Below are positions 27,127 to 34,416 of a DNA stretch of 64,000 nucleotides, in pieces (within the stretch, counting starts at the first letter, position 1; each line of letters begins with the position of its first letter). The stretch is from JBJMHZ01 sp045807125. Its GTDB lineage: Bacteria; Actinomycetota; Actinomycetes; JAWWOL01. Where the stretch lies: positions 1-64,000 of the forward strand of contig JBJMHZ010000026.1 in NCBI GenBank assembly GCA_045807125.1, in the 5' to 3' direction. A model generated the notes under the pieces. The model saw only the letters and a program-made list of their open reading frames with translations. It had not been told where the DNA came from and searched no databases. The translations under genes were made by a program, and so were the position numbers.

Positions 27127-28542
27127 TCAGCGCCTGGCCCGCGACGATCCGGTGGCCCGCTCGGCACTCGCGTCCTCCTGGACGGTGGCCGCGGCCTCCG
27201 GTGCCGCCTCCGGTGCTGGGGACTGGACCATCGGGACGGCGGGCGCGGCCCGCAGCCCGGCGGCGAGCGAGGCCTTGCGATAGGCGTCGAGCGCCTCGTC
27301 CGAGCGTCCCATCGCGACGCTCACCTCGGCGAGCTCCAGCCAGGCGCTCGCCGCCTGGCGCACCGCACCGGCCTTGGACAGGTCGCCGGCCGCGACCTGG
27401 TAGGCCTGCCGGGCGGCCTCCTCGTTGCCGAGCGCGAGCTGCGCGCCGGCCACCACCACGCGCGCCCTCGCCCGCTCCAGCCGGTCACCGTCGCCTAGCC
27501 GAGCGATCGACGTGAGCGCGATCTGCACCGCCTCGGCCGGACGGCCGAGCAGCAGCTGCGCCCGCGCGATCTCGGTCTCGCAGGACGCGAGGTCGTACGA
27601 GCTGCCGATCTCCTCGAGGCGCGAGCGCGCCTGCTCGAGCAGGGTGAGCGCGGCCTGCGGCTCGGCCGGCTCGACCCGCAGCAGCAGCCAGCCGCGCACC
27701 TGGCGGAGCAGGGCCTGGACCCGCTCGTCCTCGCCGTCGGCGTAGAGCGCGAGGGCCCGGTCGGCCAGCGAGAGCGCCTCCCCGAAGTGGCCGCGCTCGT
27801 AGGCGACGTAGCTGGCGTTCCAGTAGGCCGAGCCCCTGGCGATGCGCGAGCCGCTGCCCTCGGCGATGCGGGTCGTCTCGTTCAGCAGCACGCGGGCCCG
27901 GCCGACGTCGCCGCGCTCCCAGTAGGCGCCGGCGACCGACACCGCCAGCTGGACGCCGATGTCGGTGGCGAGCAGGTCGGCCGCGCGCGCCTTCTGGAGG
28001 GCGGCCTCGCCGACCTCGACGCTGTAGCTGGTGTCGCCCATCTCGCTGTGGACCCTGCACAGCCCGAGGATGGCGTCCCACCAGGTGCTGACCCGGGGAT
28101 CGTCCTCCGCGAGCTGGCGAAGCTCCTCGAAGCGCTCGGCCGCGTCCTCCTGCCGGCCGCAAGCCCGCAGGGACTGGGCCAGTCCGAGCACCGCCTGGGG
28201 ATGCTGCCCGGTCAGCCGCACCGCCGGATCGTCCACCAGCGCGCCGTAGCGCCGCTCGGCCTCGGCCGGCTCCCCCGACCGGCGGGCCAGCTCGGCGTAC
28301 CGTAGCTCCAGGGCCACGCGCTCGCGATCGGATGCCTCGACGCCGTCCCGAAGGTAGTCGACCGAGCAACCGAGACGCTGCGCCAGGGCCTGCAGGATCG
28401 ACGCGGTGGGCTCGCGCTTGCCAGCCTCGATCAGCGAGACGTAGCTCGCCGACAGGCCGCCACCGGCGAGATCGGCCTGCGACATCCCCGCTCGCCGCCG
28501 GAGATCAGCGAGCCGATTCCCTAGCTCTGGTTGACTCTTCAT
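27127..28542 (-). CDS. XRE-family HTH regulator with TPR domain (RRNPP-like architecture)
   Basis: This 471-residue cytoplasmic protein starts with a lambda-repressor-type helix-turn-helix (residues about 8-64: LADLRRRAGMSQADLAGGGL, YVSLIEAGKREPTASILQAL). The rest, to about residue 430, is tetratricopeptide-type helical repeats (ELARRSGEPAEAERRYGALV, AYERGHFGEALSLADRALAL, LALGNEEAARQAYQVAAGD), with an Ala/Pro tail. HTH plus TPR is the layout of RRNPP receptors that bind re-imported signalling peptides. A gene for a small exported peptide diverges from it, starts only 45 bp apart. Its own promoter lies within that peptide gene, and a TTGACT repeat overlaps its start codon, suggesting autoregulation. 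Ligand binding is inferred. Confidence 0.88.
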   Translation of the reverse strand: MKSQPELGNRLADLRRRAGMSQADLAGGGLSASYVSLIEAGKREPTASILQALAQRLGCSVDYLRDGVEASDRERVALELRYAELARRSGEPAEAERRYGALVDDPAVRLTGQHPQAVLGLAQSLRACGRQEDAAERFEELRQLAEDDPRVSTWWDAILGLCRVHSEMGDTSYSVEVGEAALQKARAADLLATDIGVQLAVSVAGAYWERGDVGRARVLLNETTRIAEGSGSRIARGSAYWNASYVAYERGHFGEALSLADRALALYADGEDERVQALLRQVRGWLLLRVEPAEPQAALTLLEQARSRLEEIGSSYDLASCETEIARAQLLLGRPAEAVQIALTSIARLGDGDRLERARARVVVAGAQLALGNEEAARQAYQVAAGDLSKAGAVRQAASAWLELAEVSVAMGRSDEALDAYRKASLAAGLRAAPAVPMVQSPAPEAAPEAAATVQEDASAERATGSSRARR

Positions 28543-28559
28543 TGCGACTCTTCTTGACT
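28531..28559. promoter_or_regulatory. TTGACT-N17-TTGACT repeat (site A) at regulator/peptide start region
   Basis: TTGACT occurs at 28531-28536 and again at 28554-28559, 23 bp start to start, with GCGACTCT between them. The same paired TTGACT with identical 17-bp spacing, preceded by the same TCTGG, occurs before the EAL gene (29345-29373). Site A covers the regulator start codon and lies 29-57 bp before the peptide ATG, so a protein bound there could affect both genes. Direct repeats of 23 bp would put two binding surfaces about two helical turns apart. Confidence 0.55.
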
Positions 28560-28578
28560 AGGCGTGTCACATGATTGG

Positions 28579-28607
28579 AGTGTACCAATGGCACGCCGAA
28601 TTGTCCT
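28579..28607 (-). promoter_or_regulatory. Promoter of the XRE-TPR regulator gene
   Basis: On the minus strand AGGACA (28607-28602) and TACACT (28584-28579) are 17 bases apart and the -10 has an extended TGG upstream. Transcription would begin near 28572, about 30 bases before the regulator ATG at 28542. The -35 lies inside the divergent peptide gene and site A lies just downstream of the start point. Confidence 0.5.
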
Positions 28608-28722
28608 GGCTCTCGCCGCTCTCGGGGTGGCAATGGCGGCGCTGGCGTTGCCCGCGCACGCCTGCGAGCCGGCCGACGAAACCATGCCAAGCGGTCCTCC
28701 GGTGTGCTGCATAAGCTCTTGA
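28588..28722 (+). CDS. Small secreted Cys-containing peptide precursor
   Basis: This 44-residue product has a textbook Sec signal: basic MARR, hydrophobic core IVLALAALGVAMAALALP, and cleavage motif AHA after residue 25. The predicted released part is about 19 residues, CEPADETMPSGPPVCCISS, acidic with three cysteines. ATG 28588 has GGAG seven bases upstream. It is divergent from, and 45 bp away from, the XRE-TPR regulator, the usual arrangement of a signalling peptide and its RRNPP receptor. It matches no family I recognise. A lipoprotein is unlikely because the residues before the first Cys do not form a lipobox. Extracellular fate and signalling role are inferred. Confidence 0.65.
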   Translation: MARRIVLALAALGVAMAALALPAHACEPADETMPSGPPVCCISS

Positions 28723-29344
28723 CCAGGGCAAACGTGCGCACATGACATCGGGGGCCGAACGAAGAGGCGCACGCGAAGGGGCCGGGGAGACCGAGCAGCT
28801 TCCCCCACTCCGCCCGGCGCCACCGAGCTGAAGGGAATCGAGGAAAAGGGTCAGTTCATCTCGGTGATTCGCCCGCCTTCGCGGAGGCTGGCGGCACCTC
28901 TGACTCGCCATGACCATCGTCGCTCACCACCCGTGACAGCTGCGTCGCGAAGCGTTTTGGGTAACCTTATTTGACCAAGGAGCGCCGGCCTGCCAGCGGG
29001 GCCGATCCGCCCCTCCCGGGTGCGGCGCCGGCACCCGGCTCCCGGCCCGGCCCCGCGCCTCGCACCGCACCGGCCCTGGCAGCCGGCCCTCGGGCCTCGT
29101 ACCGGCATCGATCTTGCCACCTGGCAGCGCGCCGGCCGCCGGGTTGTGGCAGCATCGCTGCCGCTGCGGATCGTCGCGGGGGGCTCGACGGCCACGCTCC
29201 CCGGCGTGGGAGGATCGGGTGGCCGGCGATGGCCTCGACCCGTCGATCCCGGCATAGCGGTCGGACCCGCCGTCGCCGTGACGAGGCGGCCCTGGGCACG
29301 GAGTCCGATCCCCCGAAATTGCCGCACCAGACCGCCGGTTCTGG
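28723..29344. other. Intergenic region between peptide gene and EAL-gene operator
   Basis: This 622-bp stretch has no convincing gene. Frames open across it are arginine/proline-rich shadows without start signals. An A/T-rich patch at 28955-28978 (GTTTTGGGTAACCTTATTTG) could be a promoter element. A GC hairpin with 8-bp arms lies at 29016-29038. No known riboswitch consensus, including the cyclic-di-GMP types, was recognised before the EAL gene. Confidence 0.45.
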
Positions 29345-29385
29345 TTGACTGCGACTCTCAACTGCTCTTGACTGTGGGAGTCAAC
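29345..29385. promoter_or_regulatory. TTGACT-N17-TTGACT repeat (site B) upstream of the EAL gene
   Basis: TTGACT at 29345-29350 and 29368-29373 keep the 17-bp gap seen at site A, with GCGACTCT directly after the first copy. The flank TCTGG precedes the first copy at both sites. A third, inverted copy, AGTCAAC, lies at 29379-29385. The site ends about 20 bp before the small frame at 29405 and 75 bp before the EAL start, so it probably overlaps the promoter. Confidence 0.55.
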
Positions 29386-29404
29386 GCAGGAGGGAGCCAC
29401 ATCA

Positions 29405-29464
29405 ATGGTTCGCCGCCCCTCAGGCACCGCGGTGGGCGACCCGCGCGGCGGGTCGGGCGCGTGA
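29405..29464 (+). CDS. Putative 19-residue upstream frame coupled to the EAL gene
   Basis: ATG 29405 opens a 19-codon frame (MVRRPSGTAVGDPRGGSGA) with GGAGGG about ten bases upstream. Its TGA overlaps the GTG start of the EAL gene as GTGA. The peptide itself has no recognisable feature. The overlap suggests it drives translation of the EAL gene by coupling, or that the true EAL start is another codon. Confidence 0.35.
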   Translation: MVRRPSGTAVGDPRGGSGA

Positions 29465-30390
29465 CCGTCACCGGTGCGCCCGCGAGCTGGAGTGGCCTTC
29501 AGACTCCCGCTGGGGAGGCTGTCCGTGAGTCGGAGGGACGGACAGCCACCCCAGCGGGGAGCGCCCGGCCGGCGGCGCTGCGCCGGCTCTCCGGTGCGCG
29601 CCCGCGCGACCAGGTGAGCGGCGCCGTCGTGGCGGCGCTCACCGGTGACGACGACGTGGTCGTCGCCCTGCAGCCGATCGTCGCACTGTCCGACATGCGA
29701 CTGCGGGGCGTCGAGGCGCTGGCCCGGTTCCCTGCCCCGCCGACCGCCCCGCCCAACGTCTGGTTCGCCCACGCCGAGCGGGCCGGCGTCGCCCGTCGGC
29801 TCGAGCTCGCCGTCGTGCGCCAGGCCCTTCGCCTGTGGCAGCAGGACCCGGTCGGCGACTACGTCGCGGTCAACGTGTCGGCGCGCACCCTCGTCGACCC
29901 CGCGCTGCTGACCGTCCTGCTCGAGGCCGACGTGCCGTACGGCAGCGTCGTCGTCGAGATGACCGAGCACAGCCGGGTGGACGACGACGACGAGGCGCTC
30001 GCCGCCATCGAGCGGTTGCGGGCGGCCGGGGCCAGGGTGGCCCTGGACGACGTCGGCGCCGGCTTCGCCTCGCTCGAGCTGGCCCAGCGGCTGCGACCCG
30101 ACATCATCAAGATCGACGCCGGCGTCATCGCCCAGCTGCGCAGCGCCCCCTGCGAGCCGCTGATCGTCAACGCCGCCGTGACGGTGGCGCGCGAGCTGGG
30201 CGCGTCGGTCTCGGTCGAGGGCATCGAGACCGTCGGTGACCTGCGCGGCGTGCGGGCGCTCGGAGCCGACGAGGCGCAGGGCTGGTTGTTCGGTCACCCG
30301 TCGGCCGACCGCGTGGTGTGGCGGCAGTGGGCTGCCCGCAGCCGGCCGATGCCGGCCCGCATGGCACGGCCCGGCGCCATGGTGCGCTGA
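29461..30390 (+). CDS. EAL-domain protein, probable cyclic-di-GMP phosphodiesterase
   Basis: This 309-residue protein is a stand-alone EAL domain after a 60-residue Pro/Arg/Ser-rich start. The key residues of active enzymes are present: E85 in GVEALARF, N138 in VNVSARTL, E166 in VVEMTEH, D196-D197 in LDDVGAGFASL, K217 in IIKID, E253 in VEGIET and Q273 in EAQGWLFG. It should hydrolyse cyclic-di-GMP to pGpG in the cytosol. No sensory or membrane domain is attached, so control is likely at expression level, through site B. GTG 29461 is chosen from the GTGA overlap; the frame is open upstream. Confidence 0.85.
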   Translation: MTVTGAPASWSGLQTPAGEAVRESEGRTATPAGSARPAALRRLSGARPRDQVSGAVVAALTGDDDVVVALQPIVALSDMRLRGVEALARFPAPPTAPPNVWFAHAERAGVARRLELAVVRQALRLWQQDPVGDYVAVNVSARTLVDPALLTVLLEADVPYGSVVVEMTEHSRVDDDDEALAAIERLRAAGARVALDDVGAGFASLELAQRLRPDIIKIDAGVIAQLRSAPCEPLIVNAAVTVARELGASVSVEGIETVGDLRGVRALGADEAQGWLFGHPSADRVVWRQWAARSRPMPARMARPGAMVR

Positions 30391-30427
30391 GCGCGGGTCA
30401 GCCCGGCTCAGTCCTCCATGGCTCTCG

Positions 30428-31426
30428 TCAGCGGTCGTCGAGCAGCGTGGGAAGCGGCGGTCCGCCGCCGCGCCGGCGGTGCGCGATCCCGCTCAGCACC
30501 TCCAGCACCACCCGGTTGGCGAGCAGCGCCGTCACGTCGGCGTGGTCGTAGGGCGGCGAGACCTCCACGATGTCGCAGCCGGCGAGCGGCAGCTCGACGG
30601 CGCAGCGCCGCACCGCGTCGAGCAGCTGCCGGCTGGTGAGGCCGCCCGGCTCCGGGGTGCCCGTGCCCGGGGCCATGCCCGGGTCCACAACGTCGACGTC
30701 GACGGAGAGGAAGACGGCGTCGCACCCGTCGGTGGCGATCGCGAACGCCTCGTCGAGGCAGGCGTCGAGGCCCCTGCGGACGACCTCGTCCATCTCGTAC
30801 GAGCGCATGCCCTGCGCCGCCATCCACGACAGCGTCTCCGGCCCCGGCCAGTAGCCGCGCAGGCCGATCTGCAGGAAGCGGTCGCCGCGGCAGGCGCCCG
30901 ACTCGATGAGCCGCCGCATCGGTTGGCCGTGCCCGAGGAGCAGCCCGAACTCCTCGTCGCCGGTGTCGGCGTGCGCATCGAAGTGCACCACCGAGACGCG
31001 GCCCCAGCCGTGGCGCCTGGCCACGCCCGTGACGTCGGGCAGTGCGATGGAGTGGTCACCGCCGAGCACCACGGGCAGCGCCCCGGCAGCCGCCACCGAC
31101 TCGACGGCGCTCTCCAGCGCGCCGAGCGCCCGCTCGATGTCGCCCGGCGGCATCAGCACGTCGCCGGCGTCGACGACCCGCAGATCGCGCAGCGCGTCCA
31201 CCCGCAGCGCGAGGTGCGGCCGGGAGGCGTCGTGCGCGAGGTAGTCGGCCGTCCGGATGGCCTGCGGGCCGAACCGGGCGCCGGCGCGGTACGACGTGCC
31301 GCCGTCGAAGGGGGCACCGACGATCACCACGTCGGCGTCGCCGAGCGCCGCGGCGTCGTCGAGGTCGACGCGCTCGACGCCGAGGAACGTGACGTCCGGG
31401 CCGAACAGCGGGCCCAGCCTGCTCAT
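30428..31426 (-). CDS. speB: Agmatinase / arginase-family ureohydrolase
   Basis: This 332-residue enzyme likely splits agmatine to putrescine and urea. The two-manganese site is visible: LGGDHSIALPD near residue 125, HFDAHADTGDEEFG near residue 150, and SVDVDVVDPGMAPGTGTPEPGG near residue 240. The last motif is typical for agmatinase-like members. ATG 31426 is 19 bp after the potC stop, so it is the last gene of the polyamine operon. Guanidinobutyrase or another ureohydrolase specificity cannot be excluded. Confidence 0.88.
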   Translation of the reverse strand: MSRLGPLFGPDVTFLGVERVDLDDAAALGDADVVIVGAPFDGGTSYRAGARFGPQAIRTADYLAHDASRPHLALRVDALRDLRVVDAGDVLMPPGDIERALGALESAVESVAAAGALPVVLGGDHSIALPDVTGVARRHGWGRVSVVHFDAHADTGDEEFGLLLGHGQPMRRLIESGACRGDRFLQIGLRGYWPGPETLSWMAAQGMRSYEMDEVVRRGLDACLDEAFAIATDGCDAVFLSVDVDVVDPGMAPGTGTPEPGGLTSRQLLDAVRRCAVELPLAGCDIVEVSPPYDHADVTALLANRVVLEVLSGIAHRRRGGGPPLPTLLDDR

Positions 31427-31445
31427 CGCGGTCCCCGGCGCACGG

Positions 31446-32270
31446 TCATGCCCGGCGCCGCATCAGCAGCACGTTGCCGAGCGCGAGCAGGACGCCGCCC
31501 GCGAAGATGAGCGTGCCCATCACGTTGACCTGCGGCGGCACGCCGACGCGCGTCGCGCCGTAGACCCACAGCGGGAACGTCTGTACCTGCCCCGAGTTGA
31601 ACTGCGTGATGATGAAGTCGTCGATCGACAGCGCGAACGCGAGCAGCGCGCCCGCGACGATGCCGGGCAGCAACGTCGGCAGGGTCACCAGCCGGAAGGT
31701 CGCGATCGGGCCGGCTCCCAGGTCGCGCGCCGCCTCCTCGAGCCGCGCGTCGAAGCCGCTCATCCTGGCCCGTACGGTGACGGCGACGTACGCGATGTCG
31801 AACATCACCTGCGCGATGACGATCGTCCAGTAGCCGCGCGCGATGTTGGCCGTGACGAACAGCGACAGCAGCGCGGTGCCGAGGGCGATCTCGGGAGCCG
31901 CGATGTTGGCGAAGAGCGTGAGCTCGGCGCCCCCCCGCCCGCGGAAGCGCCAGCGGCCGAGCGCGAAGCCGATGAGCGTCCCGAGCACCGTCGCCAGCGC
32001 CGTGACGATGAGCGCGATCGTGATGGAGTTGATCAGCGCGGTCGTCAGGTCGTTGATGTCGAACAGGTGGCGGTACCAGGTGAGCGTGAACCCCTGCCAC
32101 TGGTAGTTGAACTTGCCCTTCGTGTCGTTGAAGCCGAAGGCGATGATGACGAGGATCGGCAGCATCAGCCACAGGATCACGAGCCACGTGTAGGCGCGCA
32201 GCAACCGCCCGCGCCGGCGCGGGCGGTTGCTGCGACCGCTCGCCGGCGCTCGCTCCGTGGTGACGGTCAT
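31446..32270 (-). CDS. potC: Spermidine/putrescine ABC transporter permease (PotC-like)
   Basis: This 274-residue membrane permease has a first helix YTWLVILWLMLPILVIIAFGF, the family sequence FTLTWYRHLF, a BPD_transp_1 core of five further helices and the EAA loop EEAARDLGAGPIATFRLVTLP near residue 185. FALSIDDFIITQFNSG is characteristic of PotC/PotI. ATG 32270 overlaps the potB stop as ATGA. It forms the heterodimeric channel with PotB. Confidence 0.92.
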   Translation of the reverse strand: MTVTTERAPASGRSNRPRRRGRLLRAYTWLVILWLMLPILVIIAFGFNDTKGKFNYQWQGFTLTWYRHLFDINDLTTALINSITIALIVTALATVLGTLIGFALGRWRFRGRGGAELTLFANIAAPEIALGTALLSLFVTANIARGYWTIVIAQVMFDIAYVAVTVRARMSGFDARLEEAARDLGAGPIATFRLVTLPTLLPGIVAGALLAFALSIDDFIITQFNSGQVQTFPLWVYGATRVGVPPQVNVMGTLIFAGGVLLALGNVLLMRRRA

Positions 32271-33133
32271 GCGGCAGCCGCCTCGAAGACGTCGCGGGTG
32301 CCGAGCGCGCGGGCATACAGGAAGATGCCGACGAGCAGGACGGCCATCAGGATGACCGAGAGCGCCGACGCATGGGGGTAGTCGCTGTTGGTGAGGTAGA
32401 GCGTCTGGATGACGTTCCCGATCATCGTCTGGCCGGTGCCGCCGAGGATCGTCGCGTTGACGTAGTCCGAGCTCGCCGGGACGAAGGTGAGCAGGACGCC
32501 GGCGAAGACGCCGGGGATCGTGAGCGGCAGCACGATCCTGGCGAACGCCTGCGTGCGGTTGGCGTAGAGATCGCCGGCCGCCTCGAGCAGGGCCGGGTCG
32601 ATCCGCTCGAGCGCCACGTAGATGGGCAGCAGCATGAACGGCAGGAAGTTGTAGACCAAGCCGGCCACCACGGCCGGTCCGGTGGCGAGCACGTGGAAGT
32701 CGCTCGACACGAGGCCGGCGTCGCGCATCGGGCCGAGGACGAGCCCGTTGTCGCCGAGCAGGAACTCCCACGCGATCGTGCGCAGCACGAACGTGACGAA
32801 GAACGGGAGCAGCACGAGGAACAGGTAGGTCGACTTGTGCCGGCCGCCGTGGAACGCGATCCAGTACGCCATCGGGTAGGCGATGACGATGGCGATGAGG
32901 GTGGCCGCCCCGCCGTACACCAGCGACCGCACGAGCTGCACGTGGTACCGCGTCACGACGTGCTGGAAGTTCTGCCAGTGCAGCGTCTGCTGGAATCCGT
33001 CGATGACGTTGCCCTCCTGAAGCGACAACGACAGCATGATGAGCACCGGCGCGACGAAGAAGGCGGCCAGCCACAACCCACCGGGCAGGACGAGCAGGTA
33101 CGGCGCGGCCGCTGCCCTGGCCCGTCGGCTCAT
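32267..33133 (-). CDS. potB: Spermidine/putrescine ABC transporter permease (PotB-like)
   Basis: This 288-residue permease starts APYLLVLPGGLWLAAFFVAP and continues with the PotB/PotH features YPMAYWIAFHGG, LVLLPFFVTFVLRTIAWEF and the EAA loop LLEAAGDLYANRTQAFARIVLP near residue 200. It has six membrane helices. The ATG overlaps the stop of the binding-protein gene (ATGA). Confidence 0.92.
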   Translation of the reverse strand: MSRRARAAAAPYLLVLPGGLWLAAFFVAPVLIMLSLSLQEGNVIDGFQQTLHWQNFQHVVTRYHVQLVRSLVYGGAATLIAIVIAYPMAYWIAFHGGRHKSTYLFLVLLPFFVTFVLRTIAWEFLLGDNGLVLGPMRDAGLVSSDFHVLATGPAVVAGLVYNFLPFMLLPIYVALERIDPALLEAAGDLYANRTQAFARIVLPLTIPGVFAGVLLTFVPASSDYVNATILGGTGQTMIGNVIQTLYLTNSDYPHASALSVILMAVLLVGIFLYARALGTRDVFEAAAA

Positions 33134-34416
33134 GACTGGTAGACGGGCTCGAAGATGTCGTTCCAGGTCGTCAGCTCCTGGCTGCTCAGCGTGCGGTAGC
33201 GGTACAGCTTCGCGTAGTCCTGCGGCGTCGGGAAGACCAGCGGGCTGTGCGCGACCTGGAGCAGCGCCGCCTTGTCCTCGCCCTTGGCCGCCACGGCGTC
33301 CTTGAGAATGACCTGCTGAGCGGCCGGTACGGGCGTGATGTAGTTGACGTACTCGGCGACCTCGGCCGCGACCTTCGGCTGGTAGTAGAAGTCCATCAGC
33401 ATCATCCCGTCGACGGGATGCGGCGTGCCCTTCAGCAGCACCAGGTTGTCGGTCCAGAGGATGGCGCCCTCCTCGGGGATGACGAACTTCAGGTGCTTGG
33501 CGCCGGAGGCGAGCGCCTGGAAGACGTCGCCCGACCAGGCCTGCGACGCCCAGATGTCGCCCTTGCTGAGCGCGTCGATGTAGCCCTGCTCGTAGTACTT
33601 GCGGACGATGCCGGCATCGCGCTGCTGCTTCAGCTTGTCGGCGGCCTGGCGCCACTGGTCGGGCCCGGTCCGCTGCGGGTCGCCGAACATGGCGACGAGC
33701 ACCGGGTTGGGCAGGTCGTCGTTGTTGCCGAACATGCCGACCTTGCCCTTGAGCCGGGGGTCGAACAGGTCCATGAAGCTGGTGATGGGCTTGGGCACCT
33801 TGGTCTCGTCGTACGCGATGCCGGTGATGCCCGACTGCCACGGCACGCTGTAGACGTTGCCGGGATCGTACGACGAGTGCTTGTAGGCGTCCGCTGCGTA
33901 CTGCTTGAAGTTGGTCAGCCTGGACTGGTCGAGCGGGAGGAGATAGCCCAGCTGCTTCATCTGCTCGAAGTAGACGCCGTTGGTGATCGTGGCGACGTCG
34001 TACCCGGTGTACTGGCCGGCCGCGAGCGTCGGTCGCACCTTGGCGAAGAACGAGCCCGTGTCCTGGATGACCTCGGAGTACTTCACTTTGACGCCGGAGG
34101 CCTTGGCGAACTGGTCGACCGACGGGTGGTCGCTCTTCTTGTCGCCCACGTCGATGTAGAGCGGCCACTGCGCCCAGCTGACCTGACCCGTCTGCTTCTT
34201 GCCCGCCCAGTAGTCGGCGACCGTCTTCTTGAGCGCCGAGCCGGTCGGCTCCGCCTTCTTGGCGCCGCTCACGCCGCAGGCGGCCAGCAGCGCCGAGCCG
34301 CCGGCCGCGCCCGCGCCGAGCCCGGCCATCCGCAGGAAGTCCCGGCGACCCACGCGAGGGCTCGTCGCCCTGGCGAGCAGCTCCGACAGCTCGGCGTCGT
34401 GCCTACCGTCAGCCAT
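33130..34416 (-). CDS. potD: Polyamine ABC transporter substrate-binding lipoprotein (PotD-like)
   Basis: This 428-residue exported protein has a twin-arginine motif (RRDFLRMAG, residues 24-32) followed by a lipobox LLAAC, so it is probably a Tat-exported lipoprotein. The mature part is a family 1 solute-binding fold with PotD-like segments (VATITNGVYFEQMKQLGYL, VPWQSGITGIAYDE, IWASQAWSGDVFQAL, EGAILWTDNLVLLKG). ATG 34416 has AGGAGG seven bases upstream; GTG 34419 is one codon earlier and overlaps the potA stop. It binds putrescine or spermidine, by family. Confidence 0.92.
   Translation of the reverse strand: MADGRHDAELSELLARATSPRVGRRDFLRMAGLGAGAAGGSALLAACGVSGAKKAEPTGSALKKTVADYWAGKKQTGQVSWAQWPLYIDVGDKKSDHPSVDQFAKASGVKVKYSEVIQDTGSFFAKVRPTLAAGQYTGYDVATITNGVYFEQMKQLGYLLPLDQSRLTNFKQYAADAYKHSSYDPGNVYSVPWQSGITGIAYDETKVPKPITSFMDLFDPRLKGKVGMFGNNDDLPNPVLVAMFGDPQRTGPDQWRQAADKLKQQRDAGIVRKYYEQGYIDALSKGDIWASQAWSGDVFQALASGAKHLKFVIPEEGAILWTDNLVLLKGTPHPVDGMMLMDFYYQPKVAAEVAEYVNYITPVPAAQQVILKDAVAAKGEDKAALLQVAHSPLVFPTPQDYAKLYRYRTLSSQELTTWNDIFEPVYQS

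Noticed and set aside
29016..29038. GC hairpin upstream of the EAL gene considered as a cyclic-di-GMP riboswitch
   Set aside because: None of the conserved GEMM-type positions or tetraloop/receptor features could be found.
28971..29348. 125-residue plus-strand frame between the peptide and EAL genes
   Set aside because: Arg/Pro-rich composition, no ribosome binding site, and no recognisable fold; it looks like a chance open frame.
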